Made by a program: the position numbers and the translations under genes | Shown here: piece after piece, positions 26,470 to 37,982 of the stretch | Position numbering within the stretch: the first letter of the stretch is position 1 | How the letters are laid out: every line of letters begins with the position of its first letter | Origin: Ancylostoma caninum | Lineage: Eukaryota > Nematoda > Chromadorea > Rhabditida > Ancylostomatidae | Length of the DNA: 64,000 nt | Direction of reading: 5' to 3' | Assembly (NCBI GenBank): GCA_037903475.1 | Contig: JBAJFG010000013.1 | Location: 558,001-622,000, forward strand | Notes under the pieces: model-generated | Database searches by the model: none | Told to the model about the DNA's origin: nothing | Seen by the model: the letters and a program-made list of their open reading frames with translations, nothing else

Positions 26470-28013
26470 TTATACTCCGGTCAAGCGAAATTCGACTCGT
26501 AGATCCCTTAATCTCTCAAAGCTTAGTTGGCCTCGTCAGCGTTGGCCACCATAGGCCGTCAAAGAACGAAAGCCACACATATGAAACCTCGGGAAATACA
26601 GCAACTAGGGGCTGAAGCGGGCATGTGCGTGTAGGCATACACAGCACTAACCAATAAATCACATTTATAGATATATTTTATTCAGATATCTGAAGTGGTA
26701 ATTCTCTGGACAACATTACAGCCACACACTATTTGCTCGTGCAGAAAGATCGTACAGAACAACAGAGAATTCGAAACGGGACCATAGGAATCTAGGATCG
26801 CAGAAACTGCTAAAAGAGGTTGACTCCAAAAAGTTCTCGGTTACACTTCAAAGTATAGTTAGGACCGAATAATGCATTAGATAACTATCGATTTATAGAG
26901 AAGTCGATTTCGAGTAAGTCTTTAGTTCGGATGTATGAAAAAGTGGTACCAATCAAATCCTTCACAAATCACAAGTAGGCATTTAGGTCTATCTCTCTTT
27001 TAAACATTGGGACTCTCTGTATCTAGTCCTGTATGAATAATTAAATGGATTGAGTTATCCAATTTTTATTCGGTATTAAGTATACTTCAAAGATGTTGGG
27101 ATTCCGTTCCAACGCAGTAATATTCTCCATGTGGCCAAAAGACTGAAGACTCCTATAGATGCCTGGTTTTATGCCGACAGGGATCGAACTATTGCCCGCA
27201 GGAGCAGCGACAGGGCCCTTAGCGCTGTACAAAACACCTCCATTCGTCTTCCATCATGATGTGCTTAGTAATTTCCTCTGATTCACGCCGTACACACTGA
27301 TACAATTTCACTAACTCAACTTCGAAAGTACTGCCCAACTGGTTGCGTTTTTTAACCACTAACATCCCTTACAAGTCAGGATATACAGCTTTGAGAAAAT
27401 AACATTTACACTTTTTTTCTGAAATTCTAGAGTGGGAAATGACTATGGACACCGGAGCCTGCACTGGATGACCACATGTTGAACGGAGCAGCATTATAAT
27501 TGCATTACATAGAAACTTACCAAGAGTTATCCACGGGTAGCAAGACAGTATGGATACATCAGAAAAGAACGGAAAATTGAAGATTGCATATTAACGGGGA
27601 ATTTTAGGCATGACATCAGAACTTCTTGTGTTCTAGGAGTATAAGCAAGCCAAGCCTCAATTGCCACAAGGCTCCTACCGATTCAACAAACTCTGGATCC
27701 ACGACAGCCTTTAAGACATTTTTTAAATGACGAACTCCGCGAACGCTCACTTCCCCACCACTTTATCTTAACCTTTCAAATCCCACTATCCATTTTTCAT
27801 ACAAATTCTCCTCAGCCGCATTTCACGTTTTTTTTTATCAATTTTCCTCGTAAGCCACAAAAATTTAACTTGGATCATCACTGCCGCACGAATTTCTGTT
27901 GAAAACGTCGATTTTCAGCTGTGATATCAATCTAACAAATAACATTGAAAATAAAAATTTATGTACATACAATCTAAGAAATAGCGCTATACAATCTAAG
28001 AAACAGCACTATC
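26470..28013. other. Intergenic downstream of gatC
   Basis: No exon recognised. A tRNA-like minus-strand segment lies at 27174-27230. Confidence 0.4.
27174..27230 (-). repeat. tRNA-like B-box segment, possible SINE head
   Basis: On the minus strand GTTCGATCCC follows AGCGCTAAGGGCCCTGTCGC at roughly tRNA spacing. The stems of a tRNA do not pair, so it is at most a tRNA-derived repeat. Confidence 0.25.
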
Positions 28014-29604
28014 CTATTGATCTGATTCACGTTTTTGCTTCTTCGGTGTTGGAGCCACTTCGATACCAAGGCGATCCCACTGGTTGATGAGTTTTTGGTC
28101 GAAAGGTGCTGCCTCTTCCAAAGCCACGTTACCAGGAGGTGAAGTAAAGTAGTGATCTTGGACCGGATTTGCATTTGACAGCACCTAGAAAACAGTAACA
28201 CAGTATAACACAGGATATGGTATATTCTACCGCAATTTTGAAAACAAAGCTAAGTCAGCAAATGTCAAATATGGAGAGAATAACAAAGGTATTATAGAAT
28301 TGAGCAAATCAAATAAAGGTGCAAAACAGCTCTTGTATTTCCAAATTATCGATTAAATCCTCGAGTGAAAGTACTATCCTAGATTGTGATAAAAACAGAC
28401 CTGACTCAAGCTCAACGGCTCTTCCGGTTCGTCTTCCCTAAGAAAGCACTGCTGATCTTCCCAAACAGTGTACATTGGCTCGAGACCCTGGAATTAATGA
28501 GAGATTCACCATAGGAATGAAAGAAAAGTTGGAACTGCATAGCCTTGGAATTGAGATCTGCAGGATTTCTCTTCTTACAAAAAAGGGAGCCTGCAGGTGG
28601 AAAAATTCAGAGAAAAGAAGCACTCTCATTTCTGAAGAACTGCCTCTTGCCAGAGTACACATAGAGCGCCGATCGAGCGGACCATCTTGCGGACCTAAGA
28701 GTGGACAGCGACGCGACCGCGCCGCGCGCCGGAATCGCCATATTATGGCGTTGTGATAGCTAGCCCTAGCGTTTTTGTGGTATCTGATGTCTTCTTTACG
28801 GTGGAAAGACATTGAATATCATTACGACTATAGAATTATAGGAGAGCAAGCTCGCGGGCTGTCGTGCCACCCTCGAGCCTGCGAAACGGTCAGCCCATTG
28901 ACGATAGCCGTACCACTTCATTGACACAGCCAAGATCTGCTGACGCAGAAAATCACAAGCAACAATTTCAGACTAGACTGGAACACAAAGGGAGTAACGT
29001 GAGCCCTTGTCAAGTATGTGAAGTAGAAAAAAAGAATGAAGACCACGCAAATCACTAGAAAATCGAAAGATGAGGACATTTACCGTAGTATCAACTCGTT
29101 GCAATGGCAGAGCCGCTTTCACAGCTGATCGTAGGTGAGCGACAGCTTGTTCATTGTCGAATCGAACAAGTGAAAGAGATTCCAAGTGCGAGACGAGCTC
29201 ATGAGAAAACGTTGGCACAGACGTTGACGGTACTTCATGAAGATCCTGAATAGGAAGGAAGCACCAATATAAATATAGATCAGCAAAACACAACAAACAG
29301 GCAACGCCGGTAGTCGAGGCCCACACGACGCAGCACATAAGCTGCAACGCAGGATTCTGACTGTCTGTCCCACCCAAGGTTCCCCCTCTCGTTCCCTGCA
29401 AGACGCGCAGCTTCAGAGTGCACTGCGCCGCGTGGATCTCAACCGCCGGGGTTTCATGTGCACAATATTAGCAAAACAAACGCTTACATCATTAGTGATT
29501 GGCTTCGTCGGTACAAGGGGTATATCACCTGTATATGGCACTTTACTGGAGCGTGCGATGTAGCACGAACCCATCTTGAAAAGGCAACGACGTGAAATAT
29601 TCAT
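28014..29604 (-). CDS. gatC: Glutamyl-tRNA(Gln) amidotransferase subunit C, mitochondrial (GatC)
   Basis: GatC is the small scaffold of GatCAB, which converts Glu-tRNA(Gln) to Gln-tRNA(Gln) in mitochondria. Four exons: 29604-29488, 29245-29084, 28487-28401 and 28184-28014. Introns are phase 0 with GT/AG; 178 residues. Exon 1 starts MNISRRCLFKMGSCYIARSS, basic and Asp/Glu-poor, suiting a mitochondrial targeting peptide. Exon 2 holds LESLSLVRFDNEQAVAHL (family: L-x-x-L-A-L-V-x-F). The exon 2/3 junction gives RVDTT-GLEPMYTVWED, matching the conserved VDTDGVEPM. Exon 4 has YFTSPPGNVALEEAAPF, matching the family's FVAPPGNI. The ATG follows a trans-splice-type acceptor (CTCGTTTAG) with no intervening base. 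Intron 2 carries a fragment of MITE family A. Confidence 0.95.
28701..28735. repeat. MITE family A fragment in gatC intron 2
   Basis: GTGGACAGCGACGCGACCGC and the following GCCGCGCGCCGGAATCG match the left subterminal part of family A with an internal deletion. Too short to have retained ends. Confidence 0.5.
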
Positions 29605-32333
29605 CTAAACGAGAAAGGAATCAGGGATGATGATTGGTTTAGAAAAACCTCACATTATTCGACAAACAAAATTTTCTTACTCTACTCGAAACGATGCGGC
29701 CAAAAGTTTGCAGAAGAGTTAGTAACAGACAAAAATACAAAAAAAATTGTCTTTGAACAAAAATATCCTAGGATCATCATCCTTGAACAAAGTTACCAGA
29801 GCTTTCCCCTAGATCATCTTGTATAAAAGTTCGCTTGGATCCAGTTTCGCTGATATAAAGGTGAATGATTTGCAAGGACTACCAGTTTTCTGAACCAGTG
29901 TTCCTTGTTCGATTTCGAAAATTTTACAAAACATGAAGGAAGCTCCAGTGACTGGGACTCGCAAATGCATTACACGACAGCAGTGAGGTGCTCTGATTGC
30001 CTGCGCATCCACATACCAATTCGGTATGGCCGCTCTCTTTTTCGTCCAGCCCACTTGCTTCTTGTTCTATCCTGTCCAAAGAGGTTGTGAGACATGTGCA
30101 CACGGGTTTCAACCAATGAAGTTTCCTATAGGAGAGTCACGTCCAAGCTGACAAGATATTGAGTTTTAAAGCATACAGCTTGAGTAAGGTAGTCGTTCGG
30201 CAAGTAACTAAAAGGTCTACTCGTCCTGCAACTACAACTTCCGGAATTGTAGATTGAAATGCTAACTAATACTCATTTCATAGAATTGAAACCCTATAGG
30301 AAGTGAGGAACGAATCAGAAGAGCAGCTATAATTCTGGAAATAACAATGAAATGACAGTGAGTCATTTTGATGTTTACCCGTACAATTTTGCACTCAGTA
30401 ACGTTGAGTAGCTGGAAACAGACGTCTCAAACGTCCGATTGGATATATACTTTTACTCCCTTGCTATTTGCTTGGAGCACGAGTTGATTTGTATTAATAA
30501 ACATCGTTTGTACATACTGGTGCGAAGAAAGAACGCAGAAAGCGTGAAAATAGGAACTTAAAAGAGACTATCGACTAGAAAAAGAACAACTCACACAATC
30601 CCCATCATGTTTAACAAGCTTCGCAACAATGCTGCACTTCATGAAGTCCAATTTTGTCTATTTCCACTTCAAGCGAAGCAAAAATGGATAGAAATAATCA
30701 TCATGATTCATTGCTGGGAACTGATGAAATCTATGAAAAGGGCATCACACATGGGTCTCTAGAACTAAAAACAAAATTTCCAGTGCTAGCGAAGCAGAAC
30801 ACACATAGATAACATTAGCAGAAAGCAAATATATGACATATTTCGACGAAAACAAGAGCTGCAAGAGAAGTGGCTGCAATTAAAAATTGTGGTTGGTTGC
30901 CGCGCTCTAATGCTAAACCTTGGGATTGGAGCGCGGTATCTCGAGCTCGTTACGCCCAAGTTCCATTCGGAACGGGTGACGGTCAAGAGGTGCGCTCGAG
31001 AAATCCTCGCACCTCTCTCGCACCTCACTCGCACCTATAATTGCGGGTGTCGTGTAGGAGCTGCCAATATCGGCATCAGATGTCACCAGCTAATGTAGGG
31101 TGTCTCCCGAACCGAGCCTTGCCGCCAGAAACGTCGCGCGCGGCAGAAGGGCGTCGAAGGTGCAAAGAAGACGCGGACACCGCAGTATGGATTGGGTAAT
31201 GCTCTGTTATATGAAGCAGTTGAGAACTTTTGATGCTGGGACGCCAAAATCGTATTCACCCATGCAACAAGGGAATCCACTGTCAGTAGTATATACGCAC
31301 TAATAATGCCTAAACATATAAATAATCAAGAATGTGGTTAAAATTTGTCGACTGTGCTGAAAACTTCTTCAAGTAATGTTGGTAGTTAGAAAACACAGCC
31401 TGATTTTCCCCTTTCATCACGCAGGATGTATCTCAGTAACCATGTAGATATGTCTTGGACTTCACCATTCCAAAGGTTTTTCTAAAATGGACATCACTCG
31501 TATTTTCCAATTTTGGACATCATTTGTATTTTGCGACTGTGTAATCGAAACTCGGAGAGCACGTCTATGACTAACTAATTCGTCTTGAAGTGTTATCAGG
31601 TGATCCCTACGTCCTAGTTCTCCGCTTGCAGGAACTATTCCTTCCTAAGGATATGCTACAGGCAAAGTTGATCTTTTCTGCAGTGCTAGGTCAGTCGAAT
31701 CGTATAACAGTCGAGATATCAGTTGAACAGGCGAAAAGTCTTGGAAGCTTTTCTCAAGCGAAAAAGATATTGTCTAGCGTTTTTTTGTACTGTAACAGGT
31801 AGCAAATTCCGTGCCAAGACTTGATGTCCTAAGCACTGAGTAGTGAGTGAAGTCAGGCAGATCTACGAGACTAATGATTAAGTTAAAAATAAAGTTTGAA
31901 GAGGCACTTCAGCGGAATCAGAAAAAAAAACAAAGGCGTCTACGTCAGGTATTTCTGCTCACATGATGAAAATCCCCTTGGTTGATGAAAATCCATGATG
32001 AAAATCCCCTTGGAAGGATTAGGTCAATGATTGAGAGCTTGATTTTGGATTTCATACTTAGTTACTTGCTTTGAAATATTAAGAAAAAGCGTTCAGTTCG
32101 AATTAATTCCTGTCCATATTATCAAGTACTACTACTGAAACGACGGTACATCGCGCGCGACGAGACGTACGAGTTGACTCACTGGCTGTCTTCTGCAGCT
32201 GTGAAGGGTTCAGAGGCAGATGGATACTGTAGCCATGGCTGCCTCTGCCTGTGGGAAGGTGCGGTCGAGGTGCGACATGACCCAGCTAACGAGCGAGCGC
32301 ACCTCTTGTCTCGGACCCTTCGGAACCTGTGAT
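29605..32333. other. Intergenic, candidate exons only
   Basis: Minus-strand frames at 29809-30105 look protein-like and one is followed by a good donor (GAATTG then GTATGTGG near 30020). Three frames are open there, so I cannot choose a product. A hairpin (CCGCGCTC...GAGCGCGG, about 30898-30933) and CGCACCT repeats (about 31000-31036) follow. Nothing else recognised. Confidence 0.35.
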
Positions 32334-33061
32334 GTCCGCCGCCGGACCAGCAGCCGGGAGAAAACCTGGCCAGGAAATGGGAGATCTGATGTTTGCCTTG
32401 CCAGCTTACGGCTGAATCGACGTTTTCAGATGTTGCGCGAGCATTTTACGGGTCAACATCTGATCGGGTTCGATTTACGGGTGTTGCCTGGGGCAGGTTG
32501 CAACTCGAATGCTAGCTTGAAAAGAATCCTTTTTGACCAGAAAATTGTGCTATTTAACTTCATGGGAGGAAGTTAAGGACACATCCATCTGACATAAGCT
32601 TCAGCTCTAAATCTCTTCGCACTGTAGAAAAATGTGGGTCTGGCCACAAAAACTTTCTAGCAACACCCGTAATCTGGGCTCGGATTCAAACGATAACCAA
32701 GCAAGCCTGTGAGGGTCAACGCTATTGGCTGTCGTATAGACTACGCTAGGCTAAGAGACGCAGGACGTCAAAGTTGGTTTGCTAGCCTGATTATGCGTTC
32801 ATGAATCCTAGCCCTGGTCAGGCAGCAGGCGATAGCACGTCACCTGGTCAGGCGACACCTGTTTCTTGGTCAGGAAACAGCAAGTCCGGGAATCTGATCA
32901 GGCAACACCCGTAAATTGAGCCGATTCGGATGTTGATCCGTAAAATGTTCAGGCAACATCTGAAAACGTCGGTTCAGCCGTAAACTGAACAGGCAAACTT
33001 CAGATCTCTCGTTTCCTTGTTAGGCACATTCCTTCTCCCGCCTGCTGGTCCAGCGGCGGAC
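32334..33061. repeat. 728-bp foldback repeat
   Basis: The left arm (from GTCCGCCGCCGGACCAGCAG) and right arm are reverse complements with substitutions over about 150-170 bp each, sharing GTTTTCAGATGTTGC and ATTTTACGG blocks. The middle repeats AACACCCGTAA and CCTGGTCAGGC phrases. No coding capacity; a plus-strand frame at 32220-32576 is repeat sequence. Confidence 0.75.
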
Positions 33062-35685
33062 TTCAGAGAGAAGGTATTGCACCAAAATCCGCATGACTCA
33101 GATATTTAGGTTTGCAATGGGATTTGTACGAAATCTGCACGGGTTTTGACAATGAGCGTGAGTTCCGAAAGAAGTGACTATCGCGCTGCTTGAACGCATG
33201 CGTTCCACGTAGGGACACGTCATTTCCGGAACTGTTCTAACATGTTAGGCAGCTAAAAACCTCGGTGACTAACAAGTTGTACCCTGCGCGACTTGTTGGA
33301 AACAGCTCTGCGTTGTTCGCGTGGAAATGCACCAATGTTCACTTTTTGTTGAACTGACTGTATAAGTGACTTCCTCGTGATACTTATGCTAAACATGCTT
33401 CTTTGTCGATTTTCCATGAGATGGCCGTAGTTCAAAGTCCCATGCAAAACCGGCGCGAATCCCAGACCACATTTCCATAGATTTCTAAGGAGTACAACTG
33501 AAAACTCTTTAAAATTTCAGCAATCAGATCAAAATCTGAAAAAACGTTAAAAACCGAGAATTGAGCGAAATCCAATGATCGGTTCAGAAGCCTCATTCCT
33601 TAAATGTTTTCTCGGTTTTTGACGTTTTTTCAGATTTTGACCTGATTGCTGAAATTTCGAAAAAATTTTCAATTTTTGAAAAAACAAATGTTTTGAAGTC
33701 AAAGCTCAAGTAATTTTATATACTGTTCAATTCCATTTTCGATGAGGAATCCGAAAATGTGCTCAGATTTAGAAAAGCTTCATTTTCAAAGGGGTTACAG
33801 TACTGCGACGGTTTGTTAACGATTAATCCGTCAACATCCGTTTTTTTTTTCGCAAAAATTATGTGCGGTATTGTATGTGTGTATTGAACATAATTCTAGC
33901 GCATTTTTGAACGACTGCATAATCAATGCAGATCACAGGCAGAACCCAATCACCGGATGTTTTAGGCAGATGTCTGAAACTTGCTAGGAAATAAGGTTTG
34001 ATGCTTCATCCATAAACATACGTCGGTAAACAGCCATAAACGTAAGTGCATCGTAACACATTTCCATTCAAAATGTTGTATTATCACCGAAGAAAAAAGA
34101 TGTGGGAGGGCTTTTAACGTCTTCCGAAATGTTTAGTCATCAAAAAGGCAACCAGTTAAAAATGCCCATAAACATTACGACCAAATCTCCTACATTGTGA
34201 GTCACCTGAGAAGAGCATGCGTCACCAACAAGGAACTCATTGCTGCTCATCTACTTTCGCCGAGCTGAGAAAAACAGGTCTGTGGATCCAAACAATCAAA
34301 AATACAAGAATCCAGAGAATGAAAACATCCAACACGCTATATTAGTGGAGAGAGTTGCACTGGCGAGGGCGGTGTGGCTAGCCGAGCTCCGTTACTGGTC
34401 AGTCGGTCGAATCGACCAATCGCAAAGCTGGGGCGCACAGCCTTGTCCAGGTACAGAGCCCCACATCCATTTCGAGCCGAAGGATATATACATAAATGCA
34501 GTGAATAAAAAAATGTGATTCTTACTGTGCTTCGACCGAATCTAGTAGTTATTCAGTATCTCGGAATATCCAAAAATTTCCATCTCGTCAAACAAAAAAG
34601 GCCCGATTTCATCTTTTTTCTCATTCAGTGAACAACAAACCCATACGGGGCCAGATTTTCTTCAAGTGTACCATTTCGGTCTATCAAGGGAGCATGGGTC
34701 TTCAAGAGTATTCAACTCTGGATATCAGTCTCACAAATTGTCAGGATATTCAGTTGGTCCCAGATCCCGACCGTGGCCTTGAGGGGCATCCAGAAGAAGC
34801 AAGACGCAGCTTCGGTCTGTTAGCTCAGAGATGGCCGGTGAAGCGACTTTGTCTGCGATTACGACCGCACTGGTTCCATCGATAGGAGAACGCTGCAAGA
34901 TGCGCCGGGAAGATGATTTTATTGAATGGTAGTTTAGAAACACCAAAATGGAAGGAATCACATCATTCACACCCCATACACATTAAAAAAGTGTGAAAAT
35001 TATATCATTTTGGCGACACCGCGATGAGGTCGACATAATTGCTGGCCAAAGTCTTCCCAAAGGCCTTCTCTGAGCTACGAGATGGCCTCGTAGTTAGGTA
35101 GTTATGGTGGGCCACTGGCTCTGTTGTTCTTTCGCTCGTAGTTGGCTCTGTTCTCAAACAAGAGAGATACAAATTTTGACTGTTTTCTACCCAGTTTCGA
35201 AGTACAATATTTCTTATGCCCAACTATTCGGCTTCTTGGCTTTTTAAATTTATGATACCATACGGACAAAAACACCTGTGTAAATGTTTTTCCCAAATAC
35301 ACTGCCATGTTAACGATTTAGTTAAACAAAATTGTTTGTTCTGTTCCTTGGTTACTCGATGTCTAGCTCCTTACGATCGCTCGCACGGGCTCTAAAAAGC
35401 GCTGATGCAAACAATTAGCTACAGAAAAGCTTCTGCGTATTTTTTCCCACATTTGATGGATAAAAAATGGAGTGACGCGCCCCAAGATACACTCTAATTC
35501 TCCAGGCTTAGAAGTTTGTCTCGTATCCTCTATGAACTTTTCTACAAACTTCTCCGCATGCTTCCTCCACTGGACATGAATCCTAATTGATAGCTTCCTC
35601 ACCTGGGTCAACAATGAATCATAAGCGTTTCGCTTTCATAAAAACTATGTATTGTTGATTCATGTGTGTGCAGTGGCATTGCTGG
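33062..35685. other. Intergenic upstream of first ttr gene
   Basis: Contains the inverted repeat at 33512-33657 and short open frames (for example 34240-34518 + and 35363-35614 -) that I cannot assign. Confidence 0.4.
33512..33657. repeat. 146-bp inverted repeat
   Basis: AAATTTCAGCAATCAGATCA at the left mirrors the right end, and the arms run about 47 bp each (to CCGAG/CTCGG) with few mismatches. Probably a small MITE. Confidence 0.75.
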
Positions 35686-35691
35686 TATAAA
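35686..35691 (+). promoter_or_regulatory. TATA box of first ttr gene
   Basis: GGTATAAAGGCG lies 122-127 bp upstream of the ATG. The whole block TGATTCATGTGTG...GGTATAAAGGCG is conserved in the second copy (TATA at 40194), unlike most of the flanking sequence. Confidence 0.6.
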
Positions 35692-35812
35692 GGCGGAAAT
35701 TGGCCTTCATGCCACATTCACAACGCTCTTTCTTTTCTTCAGTAAGTGGTTTGAGCCACAAATTATTTGTAACTAAATATTATTTGAAATTTTGAGCTTC
35801 CTCCTTTCAGAT

Positions 35813-36362
35813 ATGCAACTTCTCATATTTCTCAGTCTCATCGCTTCTTCATTAGCTTTTTTGGGATTTGGAACTAAGCAGTCTGTCGCAGTCTCTGGAA
35901 GGCTTATCTGTGATGGAAAGCCTGCTGCTGGTGTCAAAGTGAAGCTGTACGAGAAGGAAGCCAGTATGTTTTCTCAGAACTCGTTCTATTTCAATTTGTA
36001 AATATATCGGAACATTTCGTCCTGTTTTGTTCAAGTACTCGATGTGAAAATGGCCGAAGGAAAAACGAACAAAAATGGCGAATTCTACCTGTCCGGCTAC
36101 AAGACAGAAATCTCAACAATTGATCCCAAAGTGAACATCTATCACAAATGCAATCACAAAGGAGTAAGTTTCCTTGGTCTCTTGCACAATTCACCTTCCA
36201 GACCTTCAGGCCGTGAAATTACAGATTTGCTACCGAAAGTTCGGCATCACCATCCCGGATAACTACATTACCAAGGGCAAGACTCCTTCAAAAACGTACG
36301 ACATCGGAACGATCAATCTTGCAAACAAATTCACTGGCGAAACCACGGACTGTATAAATTAA
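35813..36362 (+). CDS. ttr: Transthyretin-like (TTR-52/TTL family) secreted protein, copy 1
   Basis: Nematode transthyretin-like proteins are small secreted beta-sandwich proteins; most have no known ligand. Three exons: 35813-35963, 36036-36163 and 36225-36362; introns of 72 and 61 nt; 138 residues. MQLLIFLSLIASSLAFLGFG is a clear signal peptide. The core has the family pattern SVAVSGRLICDGKPAAGVKV, then GKTNKNGEFYLSG, then NIYHKCNHKG and CYRKFGITIP. The four Cys (in LICDG, HKCNH, ICYRK, TTDCIN) could form two disulfides. The ATG is two bases after a TTTCAG acceptor, so the message has a 5' UTR intron (donor at 35742) or is trans-spliced. A paralogue lies 4.5 kb downstream on the same strand. 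Confidence 0.95.
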
Positions 36363-36415
36363 CTGTATGAATCCTCTGCCACGAATCGATGTAAACATTC
36401 CAACACAGAACGAAC

Positions 36416-36421
36416 AATAAA
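36416..36421 (+). terminator. Polyadenylation signal of first ttr gene
   Basis: AATAAA 54 bp after the stop codon. In the second copy the matching position reads GATAAA. Confidence 0.6.
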
Positions 36422-37600
36422 CCGGTATCTAATTGATTCATAGTCTAAAAGCAGGAAGTCTACACGATGACACCATTAATTGCAAGAAGTGCAATATTAT
36501 TATCAGCATATGCTATGATTCTGATAACAATATCTGTCTTAAGATAATTTGGAAGCTAGAGTGCATATAAAAAATACGAAAAGCGAGAGTGTGCCGCACG
36601 GCAGCACTCTACAGCAACATTCCCTAGGCAAAGAAAAGATATTTTATTTTTTATTTGTACGTGGTCATACCATGCTACTGTATGGATGCAATCTCAAGAA
36701 TACAAATAAAAAAATAGAAGACAACAAAGCCATGACAATAAGCAACTGCCTGGACGGCGGAAATAATTCAATAATGTTCGTATAATGCATAGACGAGATA
36801 GTTATCTATCTGTTTCTTATAATGTCTTAATGAACATCTCAGGACGGATTTCTTGGAGAACCTCATAATAATCGACCCAGCTCTTTTTGTGAAAAGTCGA
36901 CAACGCTTTCTTTGTTGCCAACGAATTTCTTGGTGCATCTATACGCTCTACTAATTTTTCAGCTTAGTGAGGGAGAAAAAGCATAGACAAGAAGGAAATG
37001 GAATGTTCACTACAGGAACGTCCTCCACAAAAGAAACAAAACTTATGGTCGAGTGTAAAGAGCTAACAAACAGAAATTCACATCATATTCGAAAATTCGA
37101 AAGTTCTGGGTAAATGGAGATACCGTGCGGTCCAATAAAAGCTAAAGAACGTAATTGGGGTAAGCAGATCATCATAATATAAAACTTCTCAAAATGAGCA
37201 TTTAAAGCAATCGTGGTGTTTGGAAAACTGACTGACTGCGACAGAAAACAGCTAATTCGTATCCCGCACGAATTCAGCCGCGGATACCTTATGCCTTGTC
37301 TAGCTTGTTTTGTCTTAGGAACGCGATGCGTTCGGCGGTACAACTTGCGTAGAATTTGTGAGCCTATCGTTCAGACTTCAAAACATTTAAAATTTCGGAA
37401 ATGAAAACTATCGTGGGTGCTGCTTTTAACTGGAGGGGAAAGATGCCGAGAGAGCCCGTCAGTTTTACATTCTCTTTAAATGCGGCTCAGAAGCACTCGC
37501 ATTTCTAGATTCCCGCAGAGTTCAAAATGGTCGAGGCGTGAGGGCGTTTTTGAAACGCTCCGTCACCCGTTTGAGCCTTTAGCTGCATTTATAGTGCATC

Positions 37601-37874
37601 CTCAGAACCCCAAAAACAAGTTTCTGATCGCATCTGAAACTTGCTTCCTCAAAAGCTTGTCGAGAAGTTGTTTTCACACTTCCTTGCCTACAAGTTGTTC
37701 GCCCGAAAAGCTTGTCGACAACTTGTTTTCACTGTTTCGTTGTTGAAAACAAGTTGTCGACAAGCTTTTAGGGTGAACAACTTGTCGGCAAGGAAGTGTG
37801 AGAACAACTTGTCAACAAGCTTTTGGAAAAGCAAGTTTCGGATGCGATCAGAAACTTGTTTTTGGGGTTCTGAG
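37601..37874. repeat. 274-bp palindromic repeat
   Basis: CTCAGAACCCCAAAAACAAG at the left mirrors the right end. The arms run about 130 bp to a centre near 37738 and contain repeated AAGCTTGTCGACAACTTGTT phrases. No clear target duplication. Confidence 0.8.
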
Positions 37875-37876
37875 TC

Positions 37877-37982
37877 GGAGTCCGATCCTGTCGGGTAATC
37901 AAAGATACGTATTGATCCTCGTCGGAAGAGTGATAAGAAGAGTCGATACGTACTTTTTGTTATCCGACCGGATCGGGCTCCG
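37877..37982. repeat. Short inverted repeat adjoining the 37601 palindrome
   Basis: GAGTCCGATCCTGTCGGGTA at the left corresponds to the complement of TATCCGACCGGATCGGGCTC at the right, with ATACGTA internal blocks. Moderate mismatches. Confidence 0.5.
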
